Below are positions 14,001 to 23,700 of a DNA stretch of 64,000 nucleotides, one piece after another; within the stretch, counting starts at the first letter, position 1; each line of letters starts with the position of its first letter. The notes below the pieces were generated by a model. That model saw only the letters and a list, made by a program, of their open reading frames with translations, ran no database searches and was not told the origin of the DNA. Source of the DNA: Crossaster papposus. Taxonomy: Eukaryota; Echinodermata; Asteroidea; Velatida; Solasteridae. The translations under genes and the position numbers were made by a program. The stretch covers positions 310,001 through 374,000 of the forward strand of contig JBAIAA010000885.1 in assembly GCA_037893245.1 (NCBI GenBank). The letters are read 5' to 3'.

Positions 14001-17000
14001 ATCCTATCGGAACGTTTCTGAAAGGGAGACCAGATCGTGACAGATCGTGTCACCTGAAGTTGACCAATCGTGACTATATCACATCCAAGCGCACCAAATC
14101 GTACCAGAACGTACCGACTCGCATCAACTCGTATCCAAACGTGAAATTTCAGAAAAGGAAACAAAAATCCACGACCAGCTACGAATGGCCAATCGTGGCG
14201 TTTGTAACGGATCGCACGACAGTGGGAACCTAGCATTAGATAGAAACTTAAATTTAGAATTACGCTCTGGGAAATATAGTTAAGGCCCAGTCACACCGGA
14301 TCGTACGATTTCTGGGTCGTGCAATTGGTGCGATTTGGCAGAGATACGACCAATCGCCAATGTTTGCGACGATCTCCGCATAGCGGTCGTATGCTGCGAT
14401 TGCTTTTAGGACTGGTACGTACGATTGGTGACACGCTTGGTCGTGCGATCACAAGCAATTGGAGAAGATTGATCGCAAAATCAGTCGTAGGTAATTGTGC
14501 GACTAGTCTTAGGTACCCACGATTGATCGTACGAGCAATCGTGTATACTCGCACGATCAGTCGTGTATACCTACAACCAGTTGCACGACTAATCGTGCAA
14601 CTGTGGGACCCGCGATCATCCATGACTGTCGGCGCGAGCATGCACGACTGGTGGTACGACCGTGTAAGACCTGTCTGCAACCTCTTATGATTTGGAATCG
14701 CAGGTCAGGAGTTTTGAACATGACCATCGTATGGTGTACTATTAAGGTCACTAAAACGGCGCGGTGTGTCGTGGCTAGCGGCGCGGTGTGTCGTGGCTAG
14801 CGGCGCGGTGTGTCGTGGCTAGCGGTGCGATGTGTCTTCGCTAGCGGCGCGGTGTGTCGTGGCTAGCGGCGCGGTGTGTCGTGGCTAGCGGCGCGATGTG
14901 TCTTCGCTAGCGGCGCGGTGTGTCGTGGCTAGCGGCGCGGTGTGTCGTGGCTAGCGGCGCGATGTGTCTTCGCTAGCGGCGCGGTGTGTCGTGGCTAGCG
15001 GCGCGGTGTGTCGTGGCTAGCGGCGCGATGTGTCTTCGCTAGCGATGTGTCTTCGCTAGCGAAGACACATCGCGCCGCTAGCCACGACACACCGCGCCGC
15101 TAGCCACGACACACCGCGCCGCTAGCGAAGACACATCGCGCCGCTAGCCACGACACACCGCGCCGCTAGCCACGACACACCGCGCCGCTAGCGAAGACAC
15201 ACCGCGCCGCTAGCCACGACACACCGCGCCGTTTTAGTGACCTTAATAGTACACCATACACTGCAGCTAACTCTAGAAATGATCAACCAAACAAAAAAAT
15301 CTACTGATTATTCCTTGAAGTATGCCTGCATAAACCGGTTTCTCTTTGTTATTCTCTTGCAAAAGCACTTCATTTTTAGAAAAATTGACGTAATAGTCTG
15401 ACAGGAAAAACAATCCACAAAACCCAGCGTTACACGTCCTTTATTTTCCATCCCATGTGACCGAGAATTGTTTTAAAAATTGTAAACTGCATATATGATT
15501 ACACCTCTTTCCAATAAACACAATGTCATCATCACTCGCACAATTTGATCACTGATATCGAAAGGCCATCACCAATCGTGAATATGCAACACCTGTTACG
15601 CCCATCAACGATTACGTGCAAAAGTCCACCACCGATCAGAAAAGTTGATCACCGATCGCAAAAGTTGATCACTGATCGCGAGCATCATCGATTACAAAAG
15701 TCCATCACCGCTCGTGAAAGTGCATCACCGATTCGATGATCACATTAAATGCCTCTTTGGCGTTTCATATCTACAGGCCACTAGACTCGTACACATACAT
15801 CAACACGCATACATCATCTGTTGTAGTTGGGCCCACGACAATCTACTCGTACTGACTCGTAGTCGTAGGAAACAAATACCGTACTTCTACTCGTATTCGT
15901 ACTGTTAGGCCACCAACCTTGGGGTTTAGTCGGTATGAAATGAGGGGAATAATGCTCATGGTGATTCTTGGCAAGGTATGCACCCATGTAGTTGAAAGTA
16001 TGTGATAGCATTGCAGCGGTGCTGGCAGCTTTTTGGGTGGACTACCCTTTAAAGTGATAACACCTAAAAAGCTGCCACCGCTCACGCTGCAATGCCATCA
16101 CACATTTACCAACTCATATAGGTGTGCATAAAATACCTTGCCGGAATCGCTATGAGCATTACTCCTCTCGGTCATTTTATACCGATGGCCCAATTTTTGG
16201 ACAGAGGCTGCTGGTCTATTTTGCAAATCTGTTTTCTAGTTGTGAGTCTTCTGCTTTTGTGCCTATAGTTTAACAGCAAAAAGCCATTAATATTATGTGA
16301 CCTGCTCCCACGAAATCAGAGTAAAGTTGACCTTTTGATATTTTGAGATATTGGTATTTCCAGATTCCATGAATTCTTAGCTTTAAAATTATATATAATT
16401 TTTTGGGTAGGGTATTTAAAAAATATATAATATTGAGCAAAACAAGCGGTCATTACACACATCAAATTAAGAATAGTTAGGAATCAATTTTGCTTCATTT
16501 TACTTCTTGGGTACGCTCAGTAAAATATTTTTTTATGCTAATCTTCTGTAAAAATTACTTAGTAGTTCGAAAGAAAAATATGGGAATTGTATCATGCCAA
16601 AACCCTCTAAAACGATTCCCCATTGTCAATCATAACTCAATGTAGCATAGCGCGACTTTACGCCGTTTTCGTGGGAGCAGGTCACATAATAATGTGACGC
16701 ATTGTGGTAAGTGTACTCGTACTTAAGTTCTACACATGTTTTAAGGTGACGATGGGCTACAGTAATACTTTTGGGGTGATCATCTTTGAATGAAATTTTC
16801 TCCGAAAAGTCTTTAGTTATACCCTGTCAAACCGGTGTGCGATCCCACGGCGGCCTTACTGCGATGCAGTTTTCATCAAAAACGCAGTGGAGTCGCCGAA
16901 AACTGGCAAAAAGTCCTGAAATCTATAAGGTAGGTAGCTCACGGTACGCCCTTGACTCGCTCACTGCGCTCTCACTACGTTCTCACTACACTCTCACTGC

Positions 17001-18341
17001 GACCTACGCGTCTCCAGTTTGATAATCGCCGCGCTCTCACTGCGCTATCACTATGCGATCTCGCTGCGACCAAGGCGACCTCGCTACGACCTCGCTACGA
17101 ACTTACTACGCTCTCACTACGTTATGTGCGTTTGTACCGCGTTCGCGCGGCGACTATGAATACAGCGAGCTCGATGTTGATGGATATTTGCTATCTGTTG
17201 TACAATTATTATGTTCTGCCTCTCTACACCCATGGTGAAGAGGAGATGTACATTAGTATGTTGTGTGGAGGACTTTTATACCATTTGTGGCCATTACGCA
17301 TGTCAACGTCAGAACGTAGGCCTACTATACATGCAGTATAATCGCAGTATAATTGTACTGTGAACGCACAGGAAGCTCCGTAACATCGCCGTGGACGCAT
17401 TAGGGGCGCCATAGTCGTACTGGCAGCCCCATGTAGACGCAGTATGAGCGTTAAGAAGCCATATAAGACGTAGTATAAGCGCAGTAGGAGCGCGGTAAGA
17501 GCGTAGTGAGAGCGTGACAAGCGTACAGCGGTCGTACTTCAGACGTACTTCAGTCGCAGATTGGGCAGACGGCGATACCAACTCGCTCTTGCTGCGATCA
17601 TGACACGCTCAGGTAGACTTCACTACGTCCCAAGTACGTTCTTTGAGATCCCACTACGCTCTCACTGCGCTCCCACTGCGTTTTGGACCAGGTCGCCGAC
17701 CCACCGCGATTGTTTTGAGCAGGCTCAAAACAATCGCCGAGGTTTGGCGACCATCGAGACCCTCCCACGACCTAGGTAGACTCCACTACGTTCCCACTAC
17801 GCTCTTGGCGATCCTACTGCGCTTCTACTGCGTTTTGCAACTTTTTTTAGTTGCCGTGGGAGTGCAACGGCAGCGTAGCTCCGGTGTGGCAGGGGTATTA
17901 TATACCATGATAAAGTCACATCCCAAACAATTAATATTTATTATTTTATTTATTATTTCTTTCATTTTTATTTGTTTAGTTAAGTTAGTAATTTTTAAAA
18001 GAATTTCGGTAATTTTCGGTAATGAAACCAGAAGAAACCCAAAAGAAAAAGACATTGAGAACACAAATTTAAATTAAATGACAGTTTCGATTCAATTTGT
18101 GATCTTACCTTCTAGGTCCATTGTGTTTGTTGTTTATAACAAAGCTGATGCCATGGAAGGTGGTACTGTTGCCGAAATCCTGAAAGCGGTCAGCGAATGT
18201 ACGATGTCCGTGTTCAGCCTGTCCAGTTGTCTCTATTGGCGTGCTGCCGTCAGTCTTGCTAATAACCGCTAATGCGCCCATCGTTTTACGGTTACCTTTC
18301 CCAAATACTGTCTCTCCGTAGTCCATATCGTGCCTAGGCAT
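5032..18341 (-). CDS. Gene A: ASIC-like DEG/ENaC sodium channel, 8 exons: 18109-18341, 8765-9302, 7901-7999, 7564-7711, 6839-6895, 5965-6106, 5629-5720, 5032-5153
   Basis: Predicted amiloride-sensitive-type cation channel subunit. DEG/ENaC proteins are trimeric plasma-membrane channels opened by protons, peptides or force. The joined exons give 476 residues (ASICs are usually about 510-530). In order: a cytoplasmic N-terminus with STTFHGIS (His-Gly gating motif, residues 63-64); TM1 at about 79-101; an extracellular domain with NNITFPAVTLCNF, 14 cysteines, SPGFESS and CPCPVSC; then the pore with G-M-S (448-450) in the G-x-S filter position and TM2. All junctions are GT-AG and keep phase. It lies in inverted orientation to gene B. 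The ATG used by B and C is CTG here (18366-18368), so I start at the next in-frame ATG, nine codons later. The ligand is unknown. Intron 1 is about 8.8 kb and full of transposons. Tissue, ligand and expression cannot be judged. Confidence 0.88.
6997..7162. mobile_element. Palindromic MITE in gene A intron 4
   Basis: The termini are acaccctgaaaacagattgg and its near complement, ending ttcttagggtgt. The interior is built from attggt and accaat words in both orientations. The counterpart sits in intron 4 of gene B (30568-30760) and nothing similar is in intron 4 of gene C, so it inserted after C split off and before the A/B inversion. Confidence 0.75.
7195..7476 (-). mobile_element. 3'-end fragment of a retroposon (LINE or SINE) in gene A intron 4
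   Basis: On the minus strand the segment ends gaataaaactttatgaaaaa followed by cttgaacttgacc, a polyadenylation signal with a short repeated tail typical of LINE 3' ends. Gene B lacks it at the matching place, where the A flanks (tttgatttggt and acgttattc) are joined over a short different sequence. It is therefore specific to arm A and inserted after the duplication. No coding part is present. Confidence 0.55.
8245..8655. mobile_element. MITE with TAA target duplication in gene A intron 2
   Basis: The element begins agcccttttcacact and ends agtgtgaaaggggct. TAA flanks it on both sides (8242-8244, 8656-8658). The homologous place in gene B (near 29701-29720) reads gagtaaagaacatgag, an empty site with a single TAA. 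The interior is a run of cccggg-type palindromes. A 3-bp TWA duplication is typical of PIF/Harbinger elements. It has no coding capacity. Confidence 0.82.
9780..10034 (-). mobile_element. tRNA-derived SINE, arm A
   Basis: Read on the minus strand, the head carries an A-box-like ggcgtcgtggtc and a B-box-like gggtttgaaccc. The body has tgcccttgagcaaggcac and aggagtaaattggtacc, hallmarks of widespread tRNA-headed SINEs of marine animals. The 3' limit is uncertain. The arm B copy (28390-28620) is homologous by duplication but lacks the middle section. Confidence 0.7.
10078..10272. repeat. 20-bp minisatellite, left arm of F (A)
   Basis: There are about nine degenerate copies of a 20-bp unit of the form cgatcggtgatcaacttttg. 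It belongs to the terminal arms of F and faces the array at 15545-15735. Confidence 0.8.
11105..13299. mobile_element. Element Z: GC-rich TIR element with TAA target duplication, itself invaded
   Basis: Z begins taccccagtcacaatt and ends aattgtgactggggta, a 16-bp terminal inverted repeat. It is flanked by TAA at 11102-11104 and 13300-13302. The empty site in Y2 (about 14405-14420, minus sense) has one TAA. The element's own sequence is about 11105-11750 plus 12905-13299, and P-family MITEs occupy the middle. The TWA duplication and gtgac-containing ends resemble PIF/Harbinger MITEs. The GC-rich interior resembles 1-835. Confidence 0.8.
11754..12903. mobile_element. P-family palindromic MITE cluster (three copies)
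   Basis: P elements end in tggccctgtcacaccagaac / its complement and are filled with cgctggcaaacgct, acgcgtgagtagcg and similar words in both orientations. A near full-length copy runs 12077-12602. Partial copies lie at 11754-12076 and about 12640-12903. The right ends are followed by TTA. The same family is at 49893-55502. These units are almost wholly palindromic and would fold into long hairpins. Confidence 0.75.
13428..14236. mobile_element. Element W: TIR element built of gatcgtg-type repeats
   Basis: The termini atgctaggttcccac and gtgggaacctagcat form a perfect 15-bp inverted repeat, flanked by TA on both sides. The interior repeats atcgtg, cacgat and cggaacgtat words and is largely self-complementary. 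No transposase. Arm B has a different MITE (26435-27040) at the homologous spot. Confidence 0.75.
14282..14728 (+). mobile_element. Element Y, copy 2 (uninterrupted)
   Basis: It begins aggcccagtcacaccgg and runs through cgacgatctccgcatagcgg, gtgtatacctacaaccag and ttgaacatgaccatcg, in inverted orientation to copy 1. It directly abuts the 22-bp-unit palindrome T1. It provides the empty site that proves Z's boundaries. Confidence 0.7.
14729..15259. repeat. T1: palindrome of 22-bp tandem units inside perfect terminal inverted repeats
   Basis: Perfect ends (gtatggtgtactattaaggt and complement, continuing through cactaaaac, about 30 bp) enclose two head-to-head arrays. The unit is 22 bp and comes in two types: a, ggcgcggtgtgt followed by cgtggctagc, and b, ggcgcgatgtgt followed by cttcgctagc. 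The left arm reads a-a-a-b-a-a-b-a-a-b-a-a-b plus a partial b. From the centre (cttcgctagcgaag, about 15050-15063) the right arm reads b-a-a-b-a-a-b-a. The a-a-b trimer is thus a 66-bp higher-order unit. Arm B has no such element at the corresponding place (26207). Confidence 0.92.
15545..15735. repeat. 20-bp minisatellite, right arm of F (A)
   Basis: These are inverted counterparts of the array at 10078-10272, with units of the form caaaagttgatcaccgatcg, somewhat degenerate. Confidence 0.78.
15907..16199. mobile_element. Palindromic MITE of about 290 bp
   Basis: The left half (ggccaccaacc, tcggtatgaaatga, gcattgcagcggtg) is answered by the right half (gctgcaatgcca, tcattttataccga, ggcccaatttttgg). 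The arms are about 130 bp with many mismatches, so the element looks old. A shorter, decayed counterpart sits in arm B near 21850-21930. Confidence 0.6.
16820..17897. mobile_element. MITE H1 with TTA target duplication and internal ctcactacg-type repeats
   Basis: It starts taccctgtcaaaccgg and ends ccggtgtggcaggggta. TTA lies on both sides (16817-16819, 17898-17900). Arm B has the empty site agttatataccatg (minus sense, near 21184-21197) with one TTA. Inside, the words ctcactacg and ctcactgcg repeat roughly every 11-13 bp, with the complementary cgtagtgag series further right. Several short open frames across it are by-products of this repetition. Confidence 0.82.
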
Positions 18342-20778
18342 ATGTTCAGTTCTCGTGCACGCATCCAGCCCTCCTCTTGTCAAGATATCAAGTGAAGGCT
18401 TTCGAGTCACTTCATTAAAGGCTGCCAGTGCACAAACTGTGAGAGATATTGGAAATGCGCTAAAGCTCACATAGTCAACATAAGTGACGGTATAGGCTGT
18501 GACATCGGTCAAACGATCCTGTTTCGCTGATTAATTAATGCTTGTCGGTGCGGTATTTTGCTTTTAGTTCTCAGTAAAAACGTACTCTTCAGCGTAAATG
18601 ACCAAGGTAATAACTTGATCATAATTGGTAGGGGTTTTTCAGCACCGCGGTGCAATTTCTGTGATGCGCGAAGGCTTTTTCGTTCTGTTTTCTCGTTAAT
18701 ATTATGCCAATCACATTACAAAATGGAGCTTAATCTAATGCACTTTTGGGGTTACATGTATTAGCAAATGTATAACCACAGGTACACATTATACTAATGG
18801 GCCAACTTCACCACAACTAAGCAGAGCGTCCTTGGGAGCAACATACAGTTATGTAATGCGTTTGGAGTAATGTGTGTGTCACATGAAATTATGTATGGCA
18901 TAGCTTTTTGTAGCAGTGCTTCATGATTTCGAAATTGTGTATCACTGTGGAGACATGGCTTTGTTCTCGTGTACAAAACGGTTAGAAAGTCGAGCACGTT
19001 TTTTCAAAATGCTCCCATTTTAACCACAATTATTTTCCTGGGCTGAAATTTCGACCCAATGTACCCTCTATTATACCCTAACCCAAACACTAACTCTAAC
19101 CCACATCCTAACTCTAGTTTTTGAGTAATTTAAGTACAATCCAAAAATCAAATTCGTGAAATTTCTAGTGGAGACCTATTCATCCATATAAATTACCCTT
19201 TGGAGACCTTTTCACTCCCATTGTCCCCATTGTGTTCACGTCTCCAGAGGGTACCGTATTTCGCACCATGAAGTACTGTACATGAGTATGTAATTCCCCA
19301 AATTTGCATGTGTGACCAGTCGACCCAGTTAGGTCACTTCGTCACTCCACTGCTCTTTCTCTATAGACGATGTGCCCTCTGACGTCACGTGTTTACATCT
19401 GTATTCAAATGTGCCCGGCAGTATGCGCACACATCGTGTTTTACATACAATTTGCTTAAAGAGTGACGTCGCAGGTCAGATCGCCTTAAATTTATGTGAC
19501 CTCTGATGTCATCTCTTAACCACATTTATGTAAAACATGATGCGTGCGCATACTGCCGGGCACATTTGTATACAGATTCAAACAGAGGGCACATGGTTCA
19601 TTGTTCATTTTAATTCCATTGCGTCACACATTTTGATTATGGCAATTATACAAAAAAGGTCCTTGATATACAGAAAGTGAAACTGAGGGACGTAATTCTT
19701 TCGTCACTCATACCCTAACCAACACCGACAAGCCAAGGTTTCTTTTGCCCGGACTCCGAACAAACCAAGTTTTCGTCGACAGCCCTCGTATAACGCATCT
19801 TCATATAAACCCTCTCGCTCCTTCAAGCCACAAGGGTCACGTGGAGCCAAAGGCCAATGGCAAGCCTCGTGGATCTTGTGCCATGGTGCAGAATGCACAT
19901 GCGACCTCTTCAACTGCATCTGCTTTATGTGACCAGTCGACTTTTTCGTCAACGATCACGTAGTTGTGAAAATATAAAAAAAAGTATATATAAAAATAAA
20001 AACATATGGTGCGCCCTCTTGTGTGTAAGAATCGTCACTGCTGCGGCACTCGAGGAATGCATTCGTTCCTCGAGCAATGTTTAGCAAGGATTTATATTAA
20101 ATGGGTGTACCTCTGTTGTCCATCTATAACGTTAGAAACGGGTTTTGTTGAGAAAAACGAAGCTTCCAAAATCCATATTGTACAGGTAAGGCGCAGACTT
20201 GAAAAACAATGTTCGTACGTGACGTGCGTTCATAAACACGCGTGCGCATTACGAAATACGGGGGCAGTACGCACTAAATAGCCAGTCAGCGTCGTTTACG
20301 CATTACTCACGGCCAGTGAAGGAAATGCGCCCATTGAGCCGAGGCTGCGTCGTGTGAATAATGCAAGCGCTCACACATGCGCAGTGGAAACGATCTTTAG
20401 AGGATTTGCATGAAATTAACGAGAAAACACAACGAAAAAGCCTTCGCGCATCACCGCGGTGCTGAAAACCCCCACCAATTATGCAAGGATTATAACCTTG
20501 GTCATTTACACTACAGAGTATGTTTTTACTGCGGACTAAAAGCAAAATAAGGCACTGGCAAGCATTAATTAATCAGCGAAACAGGATCGTGTGATGTTCC
20601 ATCTCAATCCAACTGACAATGTCCCAGCCTACCGTCCCTTATGTTGACTATGTGAGTTAGTACACTCAGTGCATTCTCGTTATCTCTCACAGTTTTTGCA
20701 CTGACAGAACCTTTAATGAAGTGACTTGACTGGTAAATTACCAGAAAGCCTTCACTTGATATCTTGACAAGACGAGGT
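18342..20778. promoter_or_regulatory. Head-to-head intergenic region of genes A and B
   Basis: The start regions of A and B face outward from this 2.4-kb segment. Their first several hundred bases (18370-18745 and 20300-20778) are inverted copies sharing the words agcaccgcggtg, cttttagt and ttaattaatcagcgaaacag. The middle part is not duplicated and holds a palindromic MITE (19370-19598). Otherwise 18746-19369 and 19599-20299 contain nothing I recognise. A shared or mirrored promoter is an inference; I cannot place a TATA box or transcription start. Confidence 0.4.
19370..19598. mobile_element. Palindromic MITE between genes A and B
   Basis: The left half carries gtgccctctgacgtcac, cccggcagtatgcgcac and acatcgtgtttta. 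The right half gives taaaacatgatg, gtgcgcatactgccggg and cagagggcac. The arms are about 85 bp around a 50-60 bp middle. It lies at the symmetry centre of the inverted duplication. Confidence 0.7.
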
Positions 20779-23700
20779 ATGGAGGCATGGACGAAAAGTG
20801 AAAATATGCCTAGGCACGATATGGACTACGGAGAGACAATATTTGGGAAAGATAACCGTAAAACGACGGGCGCATTAGCGGTTATTAGCGAGAATGACGG
20901 CAGTACGCCAATAGAGACAACTGGACAGGCTGAACACGGACATCGTACATTCGCTGACCGCTTTCAGGATTTCGGCAACAGTACCACCTTCCACGGCATC
21001 AGCTTTGTTATAAACAACAAACACAATGGACCTAGAAGGTAAGATCACAAATGGAATCGAAACTCTAATTTCATTACCGGAACAATATTAAAAAAACTAA
21101 CTAAATAACTAACTAACTAAACAAATAAGCATAAACAAATAATCAATAAATAAATATTAACATTTGTGGATGTGAAAATTATCATGGTATATAACTGAAG
21201 ACTTTTGGGATAAATTTTCATCCAAAGATGATCACTCCCAAAAGTATTACTGTAGCCCATCGTCATCTTAAAAACATGTGTAGAAGTACCAGTACAATTA
21301 CCACAATGTGGCACATATTATGTGAACTGCTCCCACGAAAACAACGTAAAGTCGCGCTATGCTATATTGAGTTATGATTGAAAATAGCCGATTTGACAGT
21401 GAGGAATAGTTTTTTTGGTTTTGGCATGATACAATTCCCACTTAGGTTTTCTTTCGAACTACCAAGTATTTTTTGCAAAAGATTAGCAGAAAAAAATATA
21501 AATTAGATTTTACTAAGCGTACCCAAGAAGTAAAATGTAGCGAAATTAATTATTAACTATTCTTAATTTGATGTGTGTAATGACCGCTGGTTTTGCTCAA
21601 TATTAGATAATTTGTTAATACTCTACCCAATAAATTATATATCATTTTAAAGCTAAGAATTCAAGCAATCTGGAAATAACAATATCTCAAAATTTCAAAA
21701 TTTCAACTTTACCCTGATTTCGTTAGAGTAAGTCACATAAATTATGTCTTGATGTTTTTTTGCTGTTGAACCAACGCAGGCACAAACGCAGAAGACTCAC
21801 AATTAGAAAACAGATTCTTACTGCATAATAGCTTATTTATGGTACTAACACGCAAAAATCTGCCAGCACCGCTGCAATGCTATCAAATACTTTTCATACC
21901 GACTAACCCCCAAGGCTGATGGCCTAACAGTACGAATACGAGTAGAAGTACGGTATTTGTTTCCTACGAGTACGAGTCAGTACGAGTAGATTGTCGTGAG
22001 TCCGACTACAGCAGATGATGTACTCGTGTTGATGTATGTGTACGAGTCTAGTGGCCTGTAGATATGAAACGCCAAAGAGGCATTTAATGTGATCATCGAA
22101 TAGGTGATGCTCTTTTCACGAGCAGTGATGGACTGTTGTAATCGGTGATGGTCTTTCGTTTGCGATCGGTGGTCAACTTCTGCGATCGGTGATGGACTTT
22201 TCCACGTGATCGCTGATTTATTTATTTATTTATTTATTCCATTTCTTTACCCAGGGTGTGCCCAAACAGTTTAAAACTGGTTTTCATTGACATTGGGGCC
22301 CTGCATACATCGTTAAATAAAATAACAGTACATGTAAATACAACATTTACAGAGAGTTACAAACATAATATTTACAGACGTTTTCGGATGTTTATAGGAA
22401 TCCAAAACATTGATATCAATTCTGATTTACGAGATAGGCGAAAACCTGTCAAAAAAATCCAAAACATTGATATCAATTCTGATTTACGAGATAGGCGAAA
22501 ACCCGTCAAAAAAAACCTTGGGGGAAAAAGAGAAGGGAAATTCCCATCTGGCTCCACATTATAGTGGCAACCAAGTTATAACTCCGTAGATCAGCGCAAT
22601 TGGCATAATATCTAACGGATAAAATGTCGGAGCTCCGATTTAAATGTGCTTAATGAGTCCAATGTTCGCAATTGTTCGGGCAGATTATTCCAAATATTTG
22701 CACCACTCACAGCGAAACTTGTGGCGTAGCATTCTTTTTTGGCGAAAGGAACTTTCAGTGCCGTGTGGGTTGATTGCCTTGTTTCGCGAATAACTGTAAG
22801 TGGAAAATAGTTGTCATGTACAAAGGAGTCATTTTGTTGAGACTTTTGAAAACAAGAATAGCCTTTTTTGACTTGACTCTTATTGAAAAAGGAGCCTAAT
22901 TAAGACGAGCAAACATATCCTCTGAAGGGGTGAGGAAGGTACATTTGAGGATTATCCGCGCGGCTCTATTGAGACATCTGTTTAACATATTATCGTGAGA
23001 TATGTACCTTCCTCTTCACACGTACAACAATACTCTAATGTTGGCATAAATAAACTTACAAATGGTGTGTGTAGGCTGTGTTGGGGAACACAATCACGGA
23101 TTCTTCTTAGTATACCTAATTTAGATACAACAGTTTTTCTTACGTATTCGACATGTGGGCCCCAACTTAATGCTTCATCAATAACTACACCCAGACATTT
23201 ATAAGACTTCACATTTTCAATACTACTACCAGCAATGCATACATTTAAATCAACATTACATATTTTCTGCCTTGTACCAATAAGCATGCATTTGGTTTTG
23301 GTGGCATTTAATGCTAGCTTGTTTCTTACGCACCAGTTGTGAAAACTAGTAAGAGCTGTATTTAAGCTACTTTCTATTATATTAATGTTGGAGGAGCTAC
23401 ACGTTAATGTGGAGTCATCAGCGTACATAAAGAAGTTGCAGTTTGGGGCAATACAAAATGGAAGATCGCTAGTATAAACAATGAATAAAAGTGGACCCAG
23501 TATCGACCCCTGCGGAACACCAGTGTTTACGGACAGGACTTTTGATATGGTGCCGCCAATATTCACAGACTGGCAACTAGGAATCAGATTGTTTTCATCA
23601 AGGTATCTATATACCGATGAGTGCACCCATCTTTCTAAAATCTTTGAGATAATTGGCAGTATAGAAATAGGCCGATAGTTACCTGTACTACATTTATCTC

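Larger units (their letters stand above)
10038..15770. mobile_element. Large foldback element F, arm A (carries nested MITEs)
   Basis: The ends are atatggaacgccaaagaga on the left and the reverse complement with tctttggcgtttcatat on the right. Inside each end lies an array of about 20-bp units around gatcggtgatcaacttttg, and further in an inverted pair carrying cacatgggatgg / ccatcccatgtg (about 10760 and 15450). The arms are roughly 0.5-0.75 kb each. The same structure forms 22062-28388 in gene B's intron 1, so F predates the A/B inversion. No transposase was found. Its centre was a landing pad for later elements. Confidence 0.7.

Noticed and set aside
14745-15245. Regular 22-bp repeats resembling a CRISPR array
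   Set aside because: There are no spacers, the units are contiguous and in inverted halves, no cas genes occur, and the DNA is animal.
18105-18512. Longer N-terminus of gene A from an upstream TTG
   Set aside because: The frame is open, but no ATG precedes it and the extra residues are the untranslated leader in genes B and C.
23481-23678. Plus-strand open frame in intron 1 of gene B
   Set aside because: It is antisense to the LINE reverse transcriptase.
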